Shown: in pieces, positions 58,708 to 64,000 of the stretch
How positions within the stretch are numbered: position 1 is the stretch's first letter
How the letters are laid out: each line of letters starts with the position of its first letter
Assembly: GCF_000426885.1 (NCBI RefSeq)
Contig: NZ_AUGF01000009.1
Span: forward strand, 33,223 to 97,222
Reading direction: 5' to 3'
Length of the DNA: 64,000 bases
DNA from: Moraxella caprae DSM 19149
Lineage (GTDB): Bacteria > Pseudomonadota > Gammaproteobacteria > Pseudomonadales > Moraxellaceae
Position numbers and translations under genes: made by a program
Notes under the pieces: model-generated
Seen by the model: the letters and a program-made list of their open reading frames with translations, nothing else
Database searches by the model: none
Told to the model about the DNA's origin: nothing

Positions 58708-59341
58708 TTTGCCCACCTTTTCTAAAATAAATATCAAATGGTTTTTAAAAATGTTTTTTAAAATAATCTGTCTAAATCATATCAGAACTGTTTATCATGT
58801 GTACATTTAAGCACCCAAGCCAAAAAATTATCCAAAAATGGCTTAAAAATTGCAATGTCTTAATTGACTTGGGCTAAACTAAAATCGATGTTTGGGTACC
58901 GCCTGTACGATTGACAATTTTAACAATTAACCAGTCATCTAGCAATTTTTTTAGTAACTTTTTTTAACAAAAAACCGCTCTAGGTGTTGCCCAAAACCAG
59001 ACAATGTTTTGCAAAAATGTTACAAAACACTTGCTTGATTATTACGCTAACAAAGATGATGAGTTAGATAAAAGTTAGGGATAAAAACGTGTTAAATTTG
59101 TTTACAAATTTACCCAAAAACTTTGATTTTTAACATAAAAAAGTGGTCTTGTTATGTTAGAATAAAAACGATGAGATGGTCTAAATGTATTTGTCCGTTT
59201 TACCAAGCCAGTGTTGCCGATGTCATTGATGTGACGGTGTGTTGATGTCAATGCAAGTGGCCTAGGTATTTTCTTGCAAACAAGGTTGTCGCCTGAGAAA
59301 ATCAATCCTGCAACCCCATCAATGAGCCGAGAGTGGAACTT
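58708..59341. other. Intergenic stretch between gacA-pilS-pilR and the PBP gene
   Basis: About 630 bp separate divergent genes. It is AT-rich in the first two thirds and contains promoters for both. I see no GGA-rich small RNA, inverted element or ORF that I can support. The last 130 bp has an imperfect repeat (GATGTCATTGATGTGACGGTG... GATGTCAATG). Confidence 0.5.
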
Positions 59342-60490
59342 ATGAAGCAAATTAATTTTAAAAAAGTCAGCCCCAAGCACCTAGCCTGTGGGCTAAGCCT
59401 GTCTGTCATGTCCATGATGACAGTGTCTGCCCATGCGTTTTTGGTAGACAACAGCCAACAAAAAACCATCTATATCGGCAAAGGCAATGCCCAGAACATG
59501 CAAGCGGTTACCGTCCAAGAGATTCCACCTGCGACCACGACCATTCAGCAGACTCGCACTTATACTAACACCAATACAGCCCCCAACACCTACAATCAAG
59601 GCTACACCAACACTCAGGTAACCCGAAGCTCTGTTCCTGCTGGTACGACCACTTCTCAGCCCTTTGCCATTCAGCCTTATGGACAGCAGACCAATTATGG
59701 CAGTAGTTACCAATATGGCGAGCAGTTGCCTATTAATATAAAGTCTGCCGCCGCCATCGTATTTGACCTACAAACAGGTCAGCCCATCTATCAAAAAAAT
59801 GCCGATGCTGTACGCTCTATCGCTTCTGTAACCAAGGTTATGACAGCGATGGTGCTGATGGATGCAGGGCTTGACATGCGTGAAGAGATTGTGATTGAAC
59901 CATCGGACTTTATCGCCGCCAAAAAAGCAAGCTCTAACCTACGCTCGGGCGACCGCATGAGCCGTAGTGAGTTCATGCTCCTTATGCTCATGAAGTCAGA
60001 GAACCCTGCTGCCAAAGCCCTAGCCCGTACTTACCCCGGTGGTTATGATAACTTTATCTGGGCGATGAACCAAAAAGCCAAAAGTCTGGGCATGAACAGC
60101 ACAAGCTACTCTGACGCATCAGGCCTTGACCCACGCAACCGCTCATCAGCGAACGACCTAGTGAAGATGATGCGAGCGGTAAATTCTGACCCGCGTTATC
60201 AGACTGTGCGTAACTTCTCAACCGCCCCAAACTATGACTTTTATGTCAATAACTACAACTTAGGTTCACGCACTTACAAAGCTCAAAATACCAGTCGTCT
60301 CATCCGTGCAGGCAATCACCCGATTGGCGTGTCAAAGACAGGCTTTATCCGTGAGGCAGGTTATTGCTATGTGATGGAGACCCACGTCAATAACCGTCCT
60401 GCCGTTGTTGTACTGCTCGGTGCCAGTGCCTCTAACAGCCGTTGGGATGACGCTGAGGATATCCTAACTCAGCTTGCTTATCGTTATTAA
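59342..60490 (+). CDS. D-alanyl-D-alanine endopeptidase (PBP7-type)
   Basis: The 382-residue periplasmic serine peptidase has a signal peptide ending VSAHA (about residue 33). An N/Q/T-rich linker (about 35-120) follows, then the peptidase core. SIASVTKVMTAMV is the SxxK motif, SENPAAK the SxN motif, and GVSKTGFIREAG the KTG motif. It is most like PBP7 (PbpG), which cuts peptidoglycan cross-links. Confidence 0.92.
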   Translation: MKQINFKKVSPKHLACGLSLSVMSMMTVSAHAFLVDNSQQKTIYIGKGNAQNMQAVTVQEIPPATTTIQQTRTYTNTNTAPNTYNQGYTNTQVTRSSVPAGTTTSQPFAIQPYGQQTNYGSSYQYGEQLPINIKSAAAIVFDLQTGQPIYQKNADAVRSIASVTKVMTAMVLMDAGLDMREEIVIEPSDFIAAKKASSNLRSGDRMSRSEFMLLMLMKSENPAAKALARTYPGGYDNFIWAMNQKAKSLGMNSTSYSDASGLDPRNRSSANDLVKMMRAVNSDPRYQTVRNFSTAPNYDFYVNNYNLGSRTYKAQNTSRLIRAGNHPIGVSKTGFIREAGYCYVMETHVNNRPAVVVLLGASASNSRWDDAEDILTQLAYRY

Positions 60491-60507
60491 TCGTCCTGTT
60501 GACAGTG

Positions 60508-60534
60508 AAAAAGACCCGACCATTGGGTCTTTTT
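60508..60534 (+). terminator. Terminator after the PBP gene
   Basis: The stem AAAAAGACCC/GGGTCTTTTT with a short loop lies 18 bp after the stop. Confidence 0.92.
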
Positions 60535-60619
60535 GTTGTTTATTATTTTGATAAATTGACTATAATATCAATATATCCAAGAAACATTAAAGTTACTACA
60601 AACGCAATGATGTGTGGAT

Positions 60620-60686
60620 GTAGGGGCGTGCTGAGCACGCCTTATAAAAAACGACACATCAAAGGGTGTGCTCAGCACACCCCTAC
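60620..60686. repeat. 67 bp inverted-repeat element with palindromic arms
   Basis: GTAGGGGCGTGCTGAGCACG at the left and GTAGGGGTGTGCTGAGCACA on the opposite strand at the right are 22 bp inverted arms with few differences. Each arm contains its own palindrome around CTGAG. The loop is about 23 bp. It may relate to the GTAGGGG palindromes elsewhere. Confidence 0.78.
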
Positions 60687-60749
60687 AAAACCCGTGGTAA
60701 ATATCAAGTTCGTTAGGCATACCAACCAGCCCTACTCCAAGGACGACCC

Positions 60750-61393
60750 ATGACCGCCCCTAAACTCTACCTACTTACCAACGATGATGATATTCATACC
60801 TTAAGTGATAAGTTAGAACGTGCCTTTGATACGGGCGTGGTATCACTACTACAAATCCGCCGTCAGCAGACCGCCCATGTTTTTGATTTGATTACGCTCT
60901 ATCAAGAGACTGAGATGCTCATCAGTTTGGCGGACAAATACGACATTCCCACGGTCATTAATGAAAACCTAGAACTTGCCTCTCACTTTAACACAGGGCT
61001 ACATCTGTCAGGGACGATGAGTGTGCGAGTGGCACGAGAGATACTGGGCGATGGCGTGCATGTCGGTCGCAGTTGTCATGGCGATGTGGCACTATTTAGA
61101 GAAGCCAAAAAACAGGGGGCAAGCTATGGGGCGATGGAGCGATGTTTGGCACGATGACCAAGCCGCTGACTAAGACCGTCAGTAGTGAGACGCTATCTCG
61201 TGCTCACAAAGTGGGCTTGCCCCTGTGTCTGATTGGCGGGATAAGTCTAAATAGCATGGACGAGCTTCGCCAAAAGGTCGGTGAGATACCCATTGATTAT
61301 GTCGCTGTGACCACGGACATCCTGCACCACAGTCCTGAGATGGTTACAGCAAAATGCCAAGCATGGCGTCGCTACCTAGAAACATGGGATTGA
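60750..61393 (+). pseudogene. Thiamine phosphate synthase-like protein, frameshifted
   Basis: The first frame (60750-61157) has LYLLTNDDDIH, VSLLQIRRQQ, PTVINENLELA, GLHLSG and HVGRSCHGD, the ThiE/TenI order, then leaves frame. The second frame continues with MFGTMTKPLTKTV (phosphate loop), PLCLIGGIS and IDYVAVTTDIL to 61393. Adding one base near 61136, where ATGG should be ATGGG, joins them into 214 residues, the usual ThiE length. It is broken or mis-sequenced. No other thi gene or TPP riboswitch is near. Confidence 0.85.
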
Positions 61394-61527
61394 TGGTTTT
61401 AAAAAATGACATCATTATAAAAAATAACATCATTTGCTGTCATGATAACATTGAGAAAAACCAAAAAATTATGCTAAAATAGCGTTACTTTATGTCACCA
61501 TTCATATCATGACCAAAAGGAAGACCC

Positions 61528-62727
61528 ATGAGCATTACTTATCTATCTGACTTAGACGTATCGGGCAGAACCGTCCTTATCCGTGAAGATTTAAACGTGC
61601 CCATCAAAGATGGTGTCATCACCAGCGATGTCCGTTTGCAAGCCTCCCTACCTACTATCAAGGCATGTCTTGACAAAGGGGCAGGCGTGATTGTTTGTTC
61701 GCACTTAGGCAGACCCACCGAAGGCGAGAGCGAGAGCAAATATTCATTGGCTCCGATTGCTGACTATTTGGCGGATAAATTGGGCGTGAATGTGGCGTTC
61801 TCCACCGATTATCTAGATAATGGCGTGTCGGTGCAGGCAGGCGAGGTGGTGCTACTAGAAAACGTCCGTTTTAACGTGGGCGAGAAGAAAAACAGCCCTG
61901 AGCTGTCCAAACAATACGCCGACTTATGTGACATCTTTGTCATGGACGCCTTTGGCACCGCTCACCGAGCCCAAGCATCCACCGAAGGGGTGATTCGTGC
62001 ATGTATCGCAGACGGCAAGCCTGTGTGTGTAGGTAACTTACTCTCTGCCGAGCTTGATGCCCTATCCAAAGCCCTAGACAATCCTGCCAAACCTGTGCTA
62101 TCTATCGTGGGTGGCTCAAAGGTGTCCACCAAACTTGACGTGCTAAACAGCCTAGCTACCTTGTGCGATAGCATCCTAGTCGGTGGCGGTATCGCCAACA
62201 CCTTTTTGGTGGCGAGCGGTAAAAATGTCGGTGCTTCCCTATACGAAGCCGACCTCGTGGATACCGCCCGTGACATCATGACCAAAACAAATATCCTACT
62301 ACCCACTCATGTCGTGGTGGCGGATAAAGGACAGATTGATTTTGATGACTTTTTGGGTTCACTTAGCCGAGCGAGTGCCACCATCAAATCCGTGGATGAG
62401 ATTGGCGAGCATGACATGATACTAGACATCGCCCCAGAGTCAGCGAGTAAGCTGGGCGAGCATATCAAATCCGCCAAAACCATTCTATTTAATGGGCCTG
62501 TGGGCGTGTTCGAAGTGGATGCATTCGGTCAAGGCACTGCCATCATCTGTCAAGCGGTGGCAGACAGCGAAGGATTTAGCATCGCTGGCGGTGGCGATAC
62601 CTTGGCCGCCATTGACAAATATGGCGTGGCAGATGGTGTGGATTACCTATCCACAGGGGGCGGGGCGTTCCTAGAATTTGTTGAAGGTAAACCCCTGCCT
62701 GCCATCACCGCACTAGATACACCTTGA
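61528..62727 (+). CDS. pgk: Phosphoglycerate kinase
   Basis: The 399-residue glycolytic enzyme transfers phosphate between 1,3-bisphosphoglycerate and [59 protein letters not shown], and [16 protein letters not shown] with GGGDTLAAI are all present. The gene starts with AAAAGGAAG upstream. It lies alone, without gapdh or fba. Confidence 0.97.
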   Translation: MSITYLSDLDVSGRTVLIREDLNVPIKDGVITSDVRLQASLPTIKACLDKGAGVIVCSHLGRPTEGESESKYSLAPIADYLADKLGVNVAFSTDYLDNGVSVQAGEVVLLENVRFNVGEKKNSPELSKQYADLCDIFVMDAFGTAHRAQASTEGVIRACIADGKPVCVGNLLSAELDALSKALDNPAKPVLSIVGGSKVSTKLDVLNSLATLCDSILVGGGIANTFLVASGKNVGASLYEADLVDTARDIMTKTNILLPTHVVVADKGQIDFDDFLGSLSRASATIKSVDEIGEHDMILDIAPESASKLGEHIKSAKTILFNGPVGVFEVDAFGQGTAIICQAVADSEGFSIAGGGDTLAAIDKYGVADGVDYLSTGGGAFLEFVEGKPLPAITALDTP

Positions 62728-62756
62728 TAAGTATCTGATTTTTATATAAAAATGAT

Positions 62757-62798
62757 AAAATGCAACAACAACCTTTGTTAATTTTTGTTGCATTTTTT
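62757..62798 (+). terminator. Terminator after pgk
   Basis: The stem AAATGCAACAA/TTGTTGCATTT with a loop of about 18 bases ends in T6, 30 bp after the stop. Confidence 0.85.
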
Positions 62799-62930
62799 AT
62801 GTTTGCCCTTGCCAAATACCATCATTCTGCTAAACTATGTTGGAGTTTAAGGCATCTTTAAATTTTGGTGTTTTTATCACTTTTAAAGATGTACTGCCAT
62901 ACTAATACATACTTCCTTTGGAGTGCTTTT

Positions 62931-63284
62931 ATGAAAAAATTAATCCTAACCACGCTTGTCGCTACCCTTGCTTTGACAGCGTGTAGCAAAGAAACCAGAG
63001 ATAAGGCTGCCGAGACGGCTCAGTCTGCTGCCACCGACACCGCCAATAACGCCAAAGCCGCTGCTGACACTGTGGCCGCCGAGGCCGAAGCTGCCGCCAA
63101 CGCGACCGCTGAAGGCGTCTCTAATGTCGCTCATGACGTGGCAAATAATGGCGTAGAAAATGCCAAAAATACCGCCGAAGCTGCCGCAGGCGTGGTCTCT
63201 GATGCTGCTACCGCCACCGCCGATACCGTAACAGGCAACACCGCCACTGCCGAACAGCAAGCCCCCGAAGACCAAAAGTACTAA
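62931..63284 (+). CDS. Small alanine-rich lipoprotein
   Basis: The 117-residue protein starts at ATG 62931 with GGAG upstream. The lipobox is LTACSK (Cys about residue 18). The mature part is very Ala/Asn/Asp/Thr-rich with regularly spaced AAE/AAD blocks, and is probably helical and extended. No cysteine follows the lipid anchor. It resembles in composition the longer lipoprotein at the left edge of the window, without sharing its repeat. Confidence 0.8.
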   Translation: MKKLILTTLVATLALTACSKETRDKAAETAQSAATDTANNAKAAADTVAAEAEAAANATAEGVSNVAHDVANNGVENAKNTAEAAAGVVSDAATATADTVTGNTATAEQQAPEDQKY

Positions 63285-63296
63285 TCCACCATCACC

Positions 63297-63325
63297 AAAG
63301 CCCCGAACATGTTCGGGGCTTTTTT
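63297..63325 (+). terminator. Terminator after the small lipoprotein gene
   Basis: The stem AAAGCCCCGAAC/GTTCGGGGCTTT with a two-base loop and T-run lies 13 bp after the stop. Confidence 0.95.
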
Positions 63326-63419
63326 GATAAAAATGAATTTACACCCAGCAAATCTGATGCTCGCCATGGGTCTGTGATGATCACCCATTTCACATCATCT
63401 TATGCCAGTTTATCAACGT

Positions 63420-63616
63420 TGACAAAAATCGTCACATATGACACATTAATGCCATGTCAGTGTCCATTTGTGTCAAAAATTGGCTAATATGACAAATTTT
63501 GGCAATAATTTTTGACAGGTAAAAATTTTGTCCATGTCAAAAATTGGCACATCCACCAAAATGTCAGTCCAATCTGCCAAAAAATGTCAAAAAATCCAAA
63601 ACTGACAAAAATTGTC
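63420..63616. promoter_or_regulatory. Cluster of TGTC/GACA motifs, putative PilR sites
   Basis: Thirteen TGTC or TGACA-type motifs occur in about 200 bp, several as TGTCAAAAATTGG. The best-known PilR sites (Pseudomonas aeruginosa pilA) are built on C/GTGTC. The cluster is 185-380 bp upstream of the sigma54 promoter of the pilin gene. Assignment is inference. Confidence 0.55.
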
Positions 63617-63640
63617 ACCCAAAATTACCTGCCAGACATC

Positions 63641-63689
63641 AAATATGTACAAATTTTTTTGGTAAAAAAGAAAAAATTTGTACATATTT
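63641..63689. repeat. 19 bp perfect inverted repeat upstream of the pilin promoter
   Basis: AAATATGTACAAATTTTTT and its exact complement are separated by 11 bp. It is between the TGTC cluster and the sigma54 promoter. It could be a protein site (TTTGTACA core) or a bending/looping element. Confidence 0.75.
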
Positions 63690-63800
63690 TAATTAATTTT
63701 AAAAAATAGCAAAAAATCTGCCTATTTTTTAGACAAAATTTCTAAAATTTTCTCAATTTTGCCTATTTTTTCCAAAAACAGCCCAAATCCGCCAAAAAGT

Positions 63801-63816
63801 TGGCACAGACAATGCA
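63801..63816 (+). promoter_or_regulatory. Sigma54 promoter of the pilin gene
   Basis: TGGCACAGACAATGCA has GG and GC ten bases apart, matching the -24/-12 consensus TGGCAC-N5-TTGCA except for one base. It lies 99 bp before the pilin ATG and needs an activator of PilR type, encoded at 54319-56229. Confidence 0.85.
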
Positions 63817-63914
63817 ACAGTATGAGTATAAGGTTAGCAAATATGTTTAAAGTTGCTAATCAGTTAACCTAAATAAACTGGGCAATATCGCCCCTATGAA
63901 CGAAGGAGTTCATT

Positions 63915-64000
63915 ATGAACGCTCAAAAAGGTTTCACCCTTATCGAACTAATGATTGTAATCGCCATTATTGGTATCCTAGCTGCAATCGCTCTACCTGC
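63915..64000 (+). CDS. pilA: Type IV pilin, N-terminal part
   Basis: ATG 63915 has AAGGAG eight bases upstream. The visible 28 residues are a type IV prepilin start: a six-residue leader MNAQKG, then [20 protein letters not shown], with Phe1 and Glu5. The rest lies outside the window. The leader is typical of Moraxella pilins. Whether this is a single gene or one of a switching pair (as in M. bovis) cannot be seen. Confidence 0.97.
   Translation, partial: MNAQKGFTLIELMIVIAIIGILAAIALP

Larger units (their letters stand above)
63285..63914. other. Regulatory stretch upstream of the pilin gene
   Basis: It contains the terminator of the lipoprotein gene (63297-63325), a TGTC/GACA-rich array (63420-63616), a 19 bp inverted repeat (63641-63689), about 110 bp of AT-rich sequence and the sigma54 promoter (63801-63816). 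No ORF is supported. Confidence 0.8.

Noticed and set aside
58708..59341. CsrB/RsmZ-like small RNA next to the GacA-like gene
   Set aside because: I see no run of GGA-bearing hairpins in this stretch on either strand.
60687..60749. TPP riboswitch in front of the thiE-like gene
   Set aside because: The conserved CTGAGA and thi-box elements are absent from the short leader; the only CTGAG is within an inverted-repeat element.
63641..63689. Invertible pilin recombination site
   Set aside because: There is no piv-type recombinase or second pilin fragment in the window, and the repeat lies upstream of the promoter with arms only 11 bp apart.

Overview
The window looks like chromosomal DNA of a gammaproteobacterium in the Moraxellaceae, most likely the genus Moraxella. 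The right edge carries the start of a type IV pilin whose prepilin N-terminus matches Moraxella pilins. MetX/MetW, GacA-PilS-PilR, NadM-Nudix, an FkpB-like isomerase and LemA/TPM genes fit the same family. Nearly all genes are housekeeping genes. No prophage, integrase, complete insertion sequence, CRISPR array or rRNA operon is visible.

Layout. 1-909: 5' part of an alanine-rich lipoprotein gene that runs off the left edge. 1180-6474: lspA and ileS, separated by a decayed 1.9 kb stretch with a frameshifted PIN toxin and its antitoxin, a zinc-ribbon membrane gene broken by a 123 bp element, and a small membrane protein. 6610-11855: small membrane protein, lipoprotein cytochrome c, CitE-like protein, TonB-C-like protein, FKBP isomerase, WG-repeat protein, PlsC acyltransferase. 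11973-16485: ftsH-rlmE diverging from yhbY, a DOMON-like gene, Sel1 protein. 16793-22155: metW-metX, a MATE exporter, a Na+/alanine symporter. 22721-25620: lemA, two TPM-domain genes, a small membrane protein. 25795-28847: HAD phosphatase, sdhE, a YgfX-like gene, frameshifted nnr. 29406-32976: groES-groEL behind a sigma32-type promoter, and an alpha/beta hydrolase. 33205-45886: DUF3108 protein, then the envelope cluster pyrH-frr-uppS-cdsA-dxr-rseP-bamA-lpxD-fabZ-lpxA. 46090-50824: an NSS transporter with a 42-residue partner, nfuA, nadM-nudix, a frameshifted secreted protein, tRNA-Asn. 50965-54241: 6S RNA, gpmI, an S41 protease. 54319-58707: gacA-pilS-pilR. 59342-63284: a PBP7-like endopeptidase, frameshifted thiE-like gene, pgk, a small lipoprotein. 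63801-64000: a sigma54 promoter and the start of the pilin gene.

How the genes work together. The central cluster supplies UMP, ribosome recycling, isoprenoid and undecaprenyl carriers, CDP-diacylglycerol, envelope-stress proteolysis, outer membrane protein assembly and lipid A precursors. The right third holds both the pilin regulators (PilS, PilR, GacA) and their likely target, a pilin promoter with a GG-N10-GC sigma54 core and an upstream array of TGTC/GACA motifs.

The less ordinary content is non-coding. It includes (i) six copies of a TA-flanked MITE ending in TAGGGCGTGC, two of them 206 bp; (ii) seven copies of a 17 bp palindrome GGTGYRTAnYACGCACC-like, mostly beside small AT-rich membrane genes; (iii) a Correia-like 105 bp element; (iv) other inverted-repeat elements; and (v) four genes each broken by a single-base indel. 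I see no clearly new multi-gene system. The best leads are the repeat families, the pilin regulatory array and the extended PilR.
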